A program made the translations under genes and the position numbers. A DNA stretch of 64,000 bases, taken from assembly GCA_964437425.1 (NCBI GenBank), contig CAYTGO010000012.1, positions 1 through 64,000 of the forward strand, read 5' to 3'. The DNA comes from Scalindua sp964437425 (lineage in GTDB: Bacteria; Planctomycetota; Brocadiia; Brocadiales; Scalinduaceae). A model generated the notes under the pieces. That model did no database searches and was not told the DNA's origin. It saw nothing but the letters and a program-made list of their open reading frames with translations. This document shows, piece by piece, positions 7,667 through 15,809 of this stretch. Every line of letters begins with the position of its first letter. Position 1 is the first letter of the stretch.

Positions 7667-9844
7667 ATGAGTTCAGACATTTCGATAGGACTATCCGGTC
7701 TCCTTACTGCACAAAGTGCCATGCAAACAATTGGGCATAATATTGCGAATGCTAATACTCCAGGGTATAGCAGGCAAAGAGTTAATATTACTGCCAGAAC
7801 ACCTGACAGTAATATATTTGGCCCAGTCGGTGCAGGTGTAACGATAGATACAATACTGAGAATTAAGGATGAATTACTGAACAATCAAATAAATGACTTC
7901 TCTTCCTTTCTTGGAGATTCTTCAGTACAAAGTGAAACTCTTAAAAATATTGAAGCCATTTACAATGAATTGTCCGAGTCTAGTTTAAACGGCATGTTGG
8001 GAAAGTTCTTTACGAGTTTGCAAGATGTGTCAACAAATCCTGAACTTGTTAGTACGAGGTACCAACTATTACAAGATGCACAAAACCTGGTAACACATAG
8101 TTTTCGTTCACTGGCTGAGCAATTTACAAACCTAAAGGTCAATGTCAGCCAGAGAATTGAATCAAAAGTTTCTACTTTGAACAGTATTACAAGTGAGATT
8201 GCATTTTTAAACAGAAGAATAAACGACATCGAATTGGGTGCTAGCAACGCGACTGCAAATGACATGTTGGACAAGAGAGATCAACTGATTACCCGATTAA
8301 GCGAATTAGGTGATCTCAAAATAATATCAAATACTGATAACAGTTCGGTAGATATTCTTTTAGGAGGTACTTTAGTTGTACATGGTAATCAAACAGAAAC
8401 AGTCACAACGTCACTTGCAGGTGAGGGAGTAGCCAAGATTCATGGAATAGCAACTTCCAACCTAACAGGTGGTTCTATAAAGGGCCTATTGACTATGCAA
8501 AATACAACAATACCTAAATACATGAACGATATCGATACCCTTGCTGCCAGCTTTATACAACAAGTCAACAACCTCCATAGTGAAGGTGTTGGGCTGAGCG
8601 GAGGTTTTACCACATTGACCAGCACAAATGCTGTAAACAGTGCCAGTGCATTATTAACGGCAGACACAGGACTTCCTTACGCACCATCAATCAATACATA
8701 TACGACCGGCACAGTAACAAGCTCAGACAATGGTGATGGCACAACTACTGTAACAGGGTCTGGCACAACATTTACCGGCAATGTAAAAGCAAATGACTGG
8801 ATAAAACTCGCCGACGGTAATTATTATAAAGTTACGTCAGTTGACAGTAATACTCAACTAACGGTTAGTGGTGCATATACTAATGCAGGTGCAGTAGCGA
8901 GCAATATAACAGATGGCACCTTGTATATAACTGTTACAGACTCATCAAATGCAATTACAAAATCCAGCATAAGTATTGCTGCAGATGAAACTCTCACTAC
9001 GCTCTCAGCAAAAATTAATGGTATTACGAACGTTAATGCCAGTGTCACCAATGGCGTTATGACTATTACCTCAGACAGCGGATATATATATAATTTCACA
9101 AATGAGCTTGACACAAATCCTGGCAGTATAGGTTCTTCTGTAACTGCTCTTTCTGGACACTATTCAGGCAGCGATAATGATATCTTCACACTGAGTGTTG
9201 TAAATGCCGGAACTGGCGACATAGGAACAGGATCAGCCCTGATCAGGGTCACAGATGCTTCAGGCAAAATTTTAGCAAATCTTGATGTAGGATCATCGTA
9301 TGCTATCGGAAGTTACTTGCAAATAACTGACGGAGTATCCATAAATTTTGATAATGGCGCTATTGCTGTAGGAAACAAACTGACAGTTGATGTTACAAGT
9401 GATCCTGATACAAGTAACGTACTCAGCGCTTTAGGTTTAAACACTTTCTTTAGCGGAAACGATGCTTCTTCTATTGGAGTGTCACAATATATTATTGATG
9501 ACGTAACGAGAATTGCTGCTGCTTCAACAAGTTCACCTGGAGATAATACAAATGTTTTAAGACTGGTAGATCTGCAAAATCAAAAACTAACAAATAGTTC
9601 AACTTTCAACGATTTTTTGCATGGTTCTGTTGCTCAGCTTGGTATTGAAACTTCAGAAAGGGAAAGCGAAAAGAACAGCTTCGAATCATTACTTACTAAT
9701 TTGGAGAATAGAAGGCAGGAAATATCAGGTGTTTCTATCGAAGAGGAGATGATCAATACTATCAGATTCCAACAAGCATTTCAGGCTTCAGCTAAATATA
9801 TTACGACTGTAAAGGAAGTAAGCGATATACTTATGCGAATATAA
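7667..9844 (+). CDS. flgK: Flagellar hook-associated protein 1 (FlgK)
   Basis: A 725-residue protein. The N-terminus (IGLSGLLTAQSAMQTIGHNI, then ANANTPGYSRQR) and the C-terminus (EEEMINTIRFQQAFQASAKY, then ITTVKEVSDILMRI) are characteristic of FlgK, which joins hook to filament. It is longer than the common 450-550 residues because of a large Thr/Ser/Gly-rich insertion at about residues 330-600. The insertion includes one copy of the VTGSGTTF...SNTQLTV module also found twice in FlgE. Ribosome site and start are clear. Confidence 0.96.
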   Translation: MSSDISIGLSGLLTAQSAMQTIGHNIANANTPGYSRQRVNITARTPDSNIFGPVGAGVTIDTILRIKDELLNNQINDFSSFLGDSSVQSETLKNIEAIYNELSESSLNGMLGKFFTSLQDVSTNPELVSTRYQLLQDAQNLVTHSFRSLAEQFTNLKVNVSQRIESKVSTLNSITSEIAFLNRRINDIELGASNATANDMLDKRDQLITRLSELGDLKIISNTDNSSVDILLGGTLVVHGNQTETVTTSLAGEGVAKIHGIATSNLTGGSIKGLLTMQNTTIPKYMNDIDTLAASFIQQVNNLHSEGVGLSGGFTTLTSTNAVNSASALLTADTGLPYAPSINTYTTGTVTSSDNGDGTTTVTGSGTTFTGNVKANDWIKLADGNYYKVTSVDSNTQLTVSGAYTNAGAVASNITDGTLYITVTDSSNAITKSSISIAADETLTTLSAKINGITNVNASVTNGVMTITSDSGYIYNFTNELDTNPGSIGSSVTALSGHYSGSDNDIFTLSVVNAGTGDIGTGSALIRVTDASGKILANLDVGSSYAIGSYLQITDGVSINFDNGAIAVGNKLTVDVTSDPDTSNVLSALGLNTFFSGNDASSIGVSQYIIDDVTRIAAASTSSPGDNTNVLRLVDLQNQKLTNSSTFNDFLHGSVAQLGIETSERESEKNSFESLLTNLENRRQEISGVSIEEEMINTIRFQQAFQASAKYITTVKEVSDILMRI
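8701..8918 (+). repeat. FlgE-type module inside flgK
   Basis: Residues about 345-417 of FlgK read TVTGSGTTFTGNVKANDWIK, then YYKVTSVDSNTQLTVSGAYT. This follows the same pattern as the two FlgE modules: VTGxGTxFT, a hydrophobic D.I segment, V..I/V.SNTxLTV, and A.T/AYT. It is a single, diverged copy. Confidence 0.75.
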
Positions 9845-9865
9845 CAAAAAAGGAACTTTACTAAA

Positions 9866-10768
9866 ATGGCTACAAGAGTAAATCTCGAAACGTTTATAAG
9901 TACAACACTTGCAAATGTTCAGAAGAGCACCGCTAACATGAGCAGACTTCAGGAGCAGATTTCAACCGGAAAGAAAGTGAACCGCGCTTCCGATGACCCT
10001 GCAGGTGCCAGAAAAATTCTAAGTTTAAGATCAGAAGATCTCAGGCTGGATCAATATGCATCAAACATTCAGACAGCGACTCAATCTTTAGATTTTAGTT
10101 CTGCAGCTCTTCAAAATACATCTGATATAGTGCAGAGAATAACAGAATTAACAATGCAAGGTGTTAGTGATTCAACTGATCAGAATGGGAGAACAATAAT
10201 AGCAAATGAAATAAACCAACTGTTAGAAACAATAATGCAAAGTGCAAATGCTGAACGGTTAGGACGTTATACCTTTGCCGGTACAGAAACAACAACCATA
10301 CCATTTGTAGCATCACGTGATTCCAATGGAAATATTTCATTGGTGAGCTATAAAGGAAACCGTGAAAATGTTGAATACAATGTCGGACCAAATACAAATA
10401 CTATAGTAAACCTTACAGGAGACGAAGTATTTGTGCAATCAAGAGTTTTCGACACGATTATAAACATACGAGATAACCTGGCGGACGGAGCAGTTACATT
10501 TGCCAGAGATGAATTAGACAATCTTGATGTCGCATCAAAGAAGATTCTAAACTCTATAGCGAAAGCTGGTGGCATCTCCAGTACTTTAGAATTGACAGGT
10601 AACAGGATCGCAGATACAAGACTTTCACTCCAGGAAGTATTAGCATCGGCAGAAAGTGCAGACATAGCGGAACTCGTCTTGAAACTTACAGAACAGCAAA
10701 GCATCTTTGAGGCATCACTGTCGTCCGGTTCATATATTTTCAAGACTTCTATCTTGAACTATATATAA
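9866..10768 (+). CDS. flgL: Flagellar hook-associated protein 3 (FlgL)
   Basis: A 300-residue flagellin-like junction protein. The N-terminal helix contains 'MSRLQEQISTGKKVNRASDDPAGA' in its usual place (about residues 24-47), the signature shared by FlgL and flagellin. The C-terminus (LTEQQSIFEASLSSGSYIFK) is the conserved helical end. The FlgK-FlgL order and the spacing of 21 bp support FlgL rather than flagellin. An AAAAAAGGAAC ribosome site precedes the ATG. A terminator-like hairpin follows. Confidence 0.94.
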   Translation: MATRVNLETFISTTLANVQKSTANMSRLQEQISTGKKVNRASDDPAGARKILSLRSEDLRLDQYASNIQTATQSLDFSSAALQNTSDIVQRITELTMQGVSDSTDQNGRTIIANEINQLLETIMQSANAERLGRYTFAGTETTTIPFVASRDSNGNISLVSYKGNRENVEYNVGPNTNTIVNLTGDEVFVQSRVFDTIINIRDNLADGAVTFARDELDNLDVASKKILNSIAKAGGISSTLELTGNRIADTRLSLQEVLASAESADIAELVLKLTEQQSIFEASLSSGSYIFKTSILNYI

Positions 10769-10813
10769 TATTAAATTCGTATGCGTCACATGTAACTAAA
10801 TGATAATTAATTC

Positions 10814-10850
10814 GTCTCTCCTCCGTCTTCAACATAATGGACGGAGAGTT
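10814..10850 (+). terminator. Hairpin terminator after flgL
   Basis: CTCTCCTCCGTC pairs with GACGGAG(AG) across an 12-13 base loop. It is followed by TTATAATTTCAATTTTTTTATAA, a broken T tract. It lies between flgL and fliW. Confidence 0.65.
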
Positions 10851-10877
10851 ATAATTTCAATTTTTTTATAAAGGTGT

Positions 10878-10920
10878 AGATTTCAGATAATATTTTAGAT
10901 CATTAATTACTTTGAAATCT
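10878..10920 (+). promoter_or_regulatory. Inverted repeat in the fliW leader
   Basis: AGATTTCA (10878-10885) is perfectly repeated in reverse complement as TGAAATCT (10913-10920), with a 27-base AT-rich loop. It ends just before the AAAGAG ribosome site of fliW. It could be an mRNA hairpin or an operator. No GGA, the core of a CsrA site, lies in the loop. Confidence 0.45.
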
Positions 10921-10933
10921 ATTAAAGAGAACC

Positions 10934-11368
10934 ATGTTACTAAAAACACGTCTATTCGGTGAAGTCAAAGTTAAAGATGAGGAAGTAATTCATTTTACAA
11001 AACCGATTCTGGGATTTGATGATTGCAGACAATATCTTCTCGTTGAGAATGAGTCAATATTTCCAACATTCTGGCTTCAATCTATTAACAAGCCGAATCT
11101 GGCATTTCCTGTTGTGTCTCCGTTCTCTGTAGACGAAAATTATTCTATTAATTTACAAAGCCTTGACCTTGATGATATCAACTTGAAAAGTCTTGATGAA
11201 GCCCTTGTCCTGACACTCATGGTTGTACCACAAACATTGACGTCAATCAGAACTAATTTGAGAGCTCCGATTATTTATAACCCGGAAAAGAAGATAGCAA
11301 AACAACTCATCCTGTATGATGAGAAATACCCAATACACTATTACGTAATTGATGATGCAAATAATTAG
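10934..11368 (+). CDS. fliW: Flagellar assembly factor FliW
   Basis: A 144-residue FliW with the normal opening (TRLFGEVKVKDEEVIHFTKP, then ILGFDDCRQYLL) and the 'RAPIIYNPEKKIAKQLIL' segment near residues 112-130. In the FliW-CsrA-flagellin switch, FliW binds flagellin. When flagellin is exported, free FliW removes CsrA from flagellin mRNA. The next gene is csrA, the usual pair. No flagellin gene lies in this window. An inverted repeat occupies the leader. Confidence 0.95.
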   Translation: MLLKTRLFGEVKVKDEEVIHFTKPILGFDDCRQYLLVENESIFPTFWLQSINKPNLAFPVVSPFSVDENYSINLQSLDLDDINLKSLDEALVLTLMVVPQTLTSIRTNLRAPIIYNPEKKIAKQLILYDEKYPIHYYVIDDANN

Positions 11369-11415
11369 ATAGTAAAAAATACGAAATTCAAGTCATATAA
11401 CCAGGAAGGTGATAA

Positions 11416-11640
11416 ATGCTCATACTAACAAGGAAGTTAGGAGAAAGCATCATAGTAGACGAGAATGTACAAATCTCAGTTATAGAGATTAATAAAAATA
11501 ATATCAAAATAGGCATTAATGCGCCAAAAGAATTGTCTATATACAGGGAAGAAGTTTTTTTGAAGATCAAAGAAGAAAACGCACAGTCATCTTCATCCGG
11601 AGTAATTGACTTTATTGATTTTACTAACTCAGCGCTTTAA
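11416..11640 (+). CDS. csrA: Carbon storage / flagellin translation regulator CsrA
   Basis: A 74-residue CsrA beginning MLILTRKLGESIIV, with the IGI.APKEL.IYREEV core that forms the RNA-binding surface (Leu4 and Arg6 region and the RE pair near residue 44). It dimerises and blocks translation by binding GGA sites in mRNA leaders. It follows fliW by 47 bp with a good AGGAAGGTGATAA ribosome site. The tail beyond residue 55 is Ser-rich and not conserved. Confidence 0.97.
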   Translation: MLILTRKLGESIIVDENVQISVIEINKNNIKIGINAPKELSIYREEVFLKIKEENAQSSSSGVIDFIDFTNSAL

Positions 11641-11776
11641 GTATAGAAGGAGTCCCTCTCTTAACATTTTCTCAAGCCTTTCTGTGACATGCTATCTTGT
11701 AAACATCTCAATTGTTACATTGAGTTATTAGGTTGTTAACACTCCAACTTATTCAGATTCCTTCTCTCCTTGCCCG

Positions 11777-11804
11777 TTCTACTCTCTGTGGAATTTTTTT
11801 CCTG
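11777..11804 (+). promoter_or_regulatory. Putative enhancer-binding-protein site upstream of glycan operon 1
   Basis: TTCTAC-N4-TGTGGAA-N6-TCCTG matches the element at 1789-1817 with the same spacing up to one base. The TGTGGAA core is 178 bp before the GG of the -24 element. Confidence 0.55.
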
Positions 11805-11963
11805 AAAGTAATGCATATAATTTATACAAAGTAGTATTAACACAAAACCCAGATAAACTAATAGAAATAAATTATGAATACTCACATCTATAAGCTCTTA
11901 TTTTTCAAACACTTAGAACACTATCTTTAGAGCCTCACTATACTATAATTAATAATATACGTT

Positions 11964-11979
11964 AGGCATCTCATTTGCT
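11964..11979 (+). promoter_or_regulatory. Sigma-54 (-24/-12) promoter for glycan operon 1
   Basis: AGGCAT-N5-TTGCT has GG at 11965-11966 and GC at 11977-11978 with ten bases between. The -12 half is ideal; the -24 half has A in place of T before GG. The expected start is near 11990. Confidence 0.65.
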
Positions 11980-12103
11980 TTTTTACAGTACAGTTTCTTT
12001 TAATTTTAAGCTTCTGTGATAAAGACAATTAATTTGAACCACATAACGTCACACAGAAAATTTGTTATTATCAGAGTATTTTGGATTCTTAAAGGATATA
12101 GGT

Positions 12104-13084
12104 ATGAAGACTATAGATATCCCAAAGATCACCGGAATGGTTTGTACTTCAATAATACTTAATATGATTAATTTATCACTTGCACTTGATAATGAATGTA
12201 CGGAGCATGTTGTGGAGCCACTACACTGGTCGGGTTCCGACTCTACTCCTAGTTATAAGCCGGTATTGGATGAATGTCCTGATCTAGAATATGTTGAAGA
12301 TCGACATGATAACATTTTATACAAAAAATGGTGTGAAGAGACATTTACAAACGGCAGTCATATATACGAAGGATATAGGGACATCGCTTTTAATATCAAA
12401 TACGCTCCAGAAGCACCTAAAACCGACATATGGCAAACACCTATTGAAACTTCCAGGCTTGAGCAAGGTGACTGCGAAGATGCAGTCTTTCTTTTTTTCT
12501 CTCACCTCCCCCCCACTCTTGAAAATGCTGAGATTGTCTGGGGATGGGTAATAGATAGACATCAGGTTGCAAAGGCACACGTTTGGTACCAACTGAGAGA
12601 CGTTGAAGGAAAAGAATACATTGTAGAAGGCTTCTCAAAAGATTGGAATGGTATCATACCAATGGAGATTGTACGACAAACTGAAACAAGAAAACCAATA
12701 CTTAAAATTACACACTTAGAAACAAGCAGACTATTAACTTTAGTTTCGAGATCTGACAGCTGGGATACTTACCAGATATTAGCGGATCTGCACAGATCTA
12801 CAGATTTTGTAAAATTTGAAAATGACTTCAATAATACCTCTCAAGATTCATTTACTCGCTATCAACTCCATACTAAACATGTTGGAATCAGGAATATGTC
12901 ACGAGAATACATGAAATCATGGAATCAACCGGTTGAGCAGAGAGTTAATACTATTGTAAGCAATGAAATATTGAAAATTTATAAAAAGCTACATCAACTT
13001 TTCACGCGTTACGAGAAAAATGGCAATGTAACTCAGCATGCTAGATACGACAATACACATAATTTTAGAGGAAATCTTAATTGA
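12104..13084 (+). CDS. Exported transglutaminase-like cysteine protein
   Basis: A 326-residue protein with an N-terminal hydrophobic signal (about residues 8-28). The order GDCEDA (Cys124), AHVWY (His159) and KDWNG (Asp180) gives the Cys-His-Asp triad of the transglutaminase/papain-like fold, so it may be a periplasmic peptidase or amide-transfer enzyme. The start was moved to ATG 12104 because AAAGGA lies just before it. It is the first gene after a -24/-12 promoter and heads a set of TPR and sugar genes. A related bacterial transglutaminase-like cysteine peptidase family is the best guess. The substrate is unknown. Confidence 0.7.
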   Translation: MKTIDIPKITGMVCTSIILNMINLSLALDNECTEHVVEPLHWSGSDSTPSYKPVLDECPDLEYVEDRHDNILYKKWCEETFTNGSHIYEGYRDIAFNIKYAPEAPKTDIWQTPIETSRLEQGDCEDAVFLFFSHLPPTLENAEIVWGWVIDRHQVAKAHVWYQLRDVEGKEYIVEGFSKDWNGIIPMEIVRQTETRKPILKITHLETSRLLTLVSRSDSWDTYQILADLHRSTDFVKFENDFNNTSQDSFTRYQLHTKHVGIRNMSREYMKSWNQPVEQRVNTIVSNEILKIYKKLHQLFTRYEKNGNVTQHARYDNTHNFRGNLN

Positions 13085-13103
13085 AGACGATAAAGGAGCT
13101 TTT

Positions 13104-13715
13104 ATGGACACCGCAGAAAATATCATAACAAATCCTGGTTTTTTAGAAGAAGAGCCAGTAATTTTACTGAATGAGACGGGTACACGATTAGCTAAAGCGG
13201 GAGAAATGCAAGAAGCTGAAAAAAACTTCTTAGAGGCAATTGAATTAAACCCCCTTTATCCACAGAGTTACCATAATCTTGGAATTCTGCAAGCGGCTCA
13301 ACAAAGAACAAATGAGGCAATCAAAAATCTGCAGAAACTAATAGAATTGGAACCAAATATCGCAGAACACTATTGTAATCTGGGAATCATATATTACCTC
13401 GAAGGCACTTATTATGAAGCCGAATTATTTTTTTCAAAAGCACTGGATATAGATAGTGATCATCCAGATACTCTATTCAATCTAGGAAAATTACTTTTTA
13501 ATCTGGAAAGAACAGATGAGGCTATTTCATTCATAGAACGTTTTCAAAATAATGACAATTCTAATGCTGAAGCAATGTTTATACTTGGAATATGCTATCG
13601 AAAGAAGAATGATAATGAAAAAGCAAAATCTTGCCTGAAAAACGCTCTAGATCTAGATCCTGACCATCGTCAGGCTAGAAAAATGCTTGGTGAGTTAGAC
13701 GATAATAACATTTAA
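13104..13715 (+). CDS. TPR repeat protein
   Basis: A 203-residue protein made of about five tetratricopeptide repeats (AEKNFLEAIELNPLYPQSYH, NLGIIYYLEGTYYEAELFF, KALDIDSDHPDTLFNLGKLL and others). TPRs are helical scaffolds for protein contacts. There is no signal peptide, so it is probably cytoplasmic. ATG 13104 was chosen because AAAGGAG ends 5 bases before it. It lies 19 bp after the transglutaminase-like gene. Neighbouring glycan enzymes also carry TPRs, suggesting a common assembly. Confidence 0.85.
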   Translation: MDTAENIITNPGFLEEEPVILLNETGTRLAKAGEMQEAEKNFLEAIELNPLYPQSYHNLGILQAAQQRTNEAIKNLQKLIELEPNIAEHYCNLGIIYYLEGTYYEAELFFSKALDIDSDHPDTLFNLGKLLFNLERTDEAISFIERFQNNDNSNAEAMFILGICYRKKNDNEKAKSCLKNALDLDPDHRQARKMLGELDDNNI

Positions 13716-13731
13716 AACATTATAAAGCAAA

Positions 13732-15414
13732 ATGACTAACATTGCGGTAATAGGATCAGGATATTGGGGAAAAAACTTAGTTCGCAATTTCAATGAAATA
13801 GGCGTGCTGCATACTATTTGTGATAGCAATCCAGACACCCTCAGTTCATTTCAGGAAAAATATCCTGATGTAAATATTGAGTGTTCTTTACAAAACGTAC
13901 TTAAAGATTCCGATATTGATGCAGTTGCCATTGCCACACCGGCAGAAACACATTTCAAAATGGCAAAAATGTCATTGTTGGCAAACAAACATGTTTTTGT
14001 AGAAAAGCCTCTGGCTTTATTTGTAAACGAAGCAGAAGAACTTCAACAATTGTCTCAGAATAAAAATCTGAAATTAATGATAGGACACATACTTCTCTAT
14101 CACCCTGCAATAATAAAATTGAAGGAAATAATAAATTCAGGTGAACTTGGAAAAATTAACTACATATATTCTAATCGTCTGAATCTTGGTAAGATACGAA
14201 GCGAAGAGAATATATTATGGAGTTTTGCTCCGCATGACATATCAGCCATCCTTTACTTATTGGAAGAAATGCCCTGTCAGGTTATCGCCCAGGGAGGTAA
14301 TTACCTGAATCAGGACATTACTGACGTAACAATGACAATGCTTTCATTTAAGAGTGGTGTCAAAGGTCATATATTCGTAAGTTGGCTACACCCGGACAAA
14401 GAACAGAAACTGATAATCGTCGGTGACAAGAAAATGGCTCTGTTTGATGATACTCTTGCTGATGGCAAATTACAAATTCACGATAAGGGAGTTGACTGGA
14501 TCAATCGCCAACCAGTTCCGCGAAAAGATGGAATCGCTTTTGTACCTCTTGAGAATAGCGAACCACTTAAAGCCGAATGCGAACATTTCTTGAGTTGTAT
14601 AGTAACAGACACAACACCAAATTCAGACGGTATCAACGGAATCAAAGTTTTAAGGGTTTTGAATGCTTGTCAGGATTCTTTAAAAGACCACGGCACTGCT
14701 GTAAACCTTAACGGAAATAAACGACTTCAATCATTCTTCGCTCATGAGACTGCCATTGTGGAGAATTCAAGTCTGGTAGGAGATGGAACAAAAATATGGC
14801 AGTTCAGCCACATAATGTCAGGAGCACAAATAGGAACTAGCTGCAACATAGGACAGAATGTAGTAATCTCTCCCAGTGTAAAAATTGGCAACAATGTAAA
14901 GATACAAAATAATGTCTCTGTATATTCCGGAGTGACATTGGAAGATGATGTATTCTGCGGCCCATCAATGGTATTTACAAATGTTATAAACCCGCGCAGT
15001 CATATTTCCAAAAAACATGAGTTCCAAAATACACTTGTTAAGAAGGGAGCTACTATTGGTGCCAATTCAACAATCGTGTGTGGAAATACTATAGGATCAT
15101 ACGCCTTTATCGGAGCAGGAGCAGTAGTGACAAAAGATGTACCAAACCATGCTCTGGTACTTGGAAATCCAGCAAAAGTTACCGGTTGGGTCTGTGAATG
15201 CAGTAACCGTCTCTGTTTTCACAACGATACTGCGACCTGCAGTAGTTGTAACAAACAATACAAAAAGTTTGCAGATGGTATCTGCTGCCTTGAATGTGAC
15301 TGTAATAGTACTAAAGAATTACACGATGAAGACAGCACCTGCCTGGACTGCGATAAAACATATGAGGAAGAGTTGACTCTCCCACAGGAGACAGACTGTT
15401 ACTCAATACACTAA
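13732..15414 (+). CDS. Gfo/Idh/MocA sugar dehydrogenase fused to hexapeptide N-acetyltransferase
   Basis: A 560-residue two-enzyme fusion. Residues about 1-320 are an NAD(P)-dependent oxidoreductase: GSGYWGKNLVRNF nucleotide loop at the start and the VEKPLA motif near residue 92. Residues about 345-480 form a left-handed beta helix acetyltransferase with IGxxxxI hexads and 'GAVVTKDVPNHALVLGNPAK'. The tail is rich in CxxC pairs, like the short zinc-ribbon end of WbpD-type enzymes. The pair WbpB (3-dehydrogenase) and WbpD (3-N-acetyltransferase) acts in making UDP-2,3-diacetamido-uronic acid, so the fusion likely serves a diacetamido sugar. The amino-transfer partner is not in the window. Confidence 0.88.
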   Translation: MTNIAVIGSGYWGKNLVRNFNEIGVLHTICDSNPDTLSSFQEKYPDVNIECSLQNVLKDSDIDAVAIATPAETHFKMAKMSLLANKHVFVEKPLALFVNEAEELQQLSQNKNLKLMIGHILLYHPAIIKLKEIINSGELGKINYIYSNRLNLGKIRSEENILWSFAPHDISAILYLLEEMPCQVIAQGGNYLNQDITDVTMTMLSFKSGVKGHIFVSWLHPDKEQKLIIVGDKKMALFDDTLADGKLQIHDKGVDWINRQPVPRKDGIAFVPLENSEPLKAECEHFLSCIVTDTTPNSDGINGIKVLRVLNACQDSLKDHGTAVNLNGNKRLQSFFAHETAIVENSSLVGDGTKIWQFSHIMSGAQIGTSCNIGQNVVISPSVKIGNNVKIQNNVSVYSGVTLEDDVFCGPSMVFTNVINPRSHISKKHEFQNTLVKKGATIGANSTIVCGNTIGSYAFIGAGAVVTKDVPNHALVLGNPAKVTGWVCECSNRLCFHNDTATCSSCNKQYKKFADGICCLECDCNSTKELHDEDSTCLDCDKTYEEELTLPQETDCYSIH

Positions 15415-15446
15415 CCGTCAACCTTTAATTTTCAAGGAGAACAAAA

Positions 15447-15809
15447 ATGGGAAAGACATTGAATGCAGGCGAGACTTTATTTACTGAAGGCAAGATTGAT
15501 GAGGCTGAAGAGTGTTTTTTGTCTCTTGTTGAGTCTGACTCTGATTGTAAGGAAGCCTACAATAACCTTGGCGTAATCGCTTTTCAAAAGAATGATAATG
15601 AGAAAGCCATTGATTACTTTACCAAATCTCTGGAAATAGACCCCCTTTGCAGAGACACCGTTATAAATTATACTAACTTACTCAGATCTTTAGATCAACT
15701 ATCTATAGCGGTTCCTTTGCTGGAGCATGTTATAGAACAAAACCCGGATGACATAGAAATCAAACAAATTCTGGATGATATCTGTCATCCTCTTTCATCT
15801 AATACTTAA
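15447..15809 (+). CDS. Small TPR protein, paralogue of the next gene's N-terminus
   Basis: A 120-residue protein with two clear TPRs (EAEECFLSLVESDSDCKEAY, NNLGVIAFQKNDNEKAIDYF). It matches the first 110 residues of the following TPR-glycosyltransferase along its whole length, including CKEAYNNLG, FQKND and KSLEIDP, so it looks like a free-standing duplicate of that module. AAGGAG precedes the ATG. Its stop codon overlaps the next start (TAATG), suggesting translational coupling and work with the transferase. Confidence 0.85.
   Translation: MGKTLNAGETLFTEGKIDEAEECFLSLVESDSDCKEAYNNLGVIAFQKNDNEKAIDYFTKSLEIDPLCRDTVINYTNLLRSLDQLSIAVPLLEHVIEQNPDDIEIKQILDDICHPLSSNT

Larger units (their letters stand above)
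11641..12103. other. Intergenic region before the glycan operon
   Basis: I see no convincing gene. A short hairpin CTCAAT-N6-ATTGAG is present near 11708-11725 but lacks a T run. An enhancer-like element (11777-11804) and a -24/-12 promoter (11964-11979) lie here. AAAGGA at 12091-12096 is the ribosome site that fixes the next start at ATG 12104 rather than at an upstream TTG. Confidence 0.65.
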
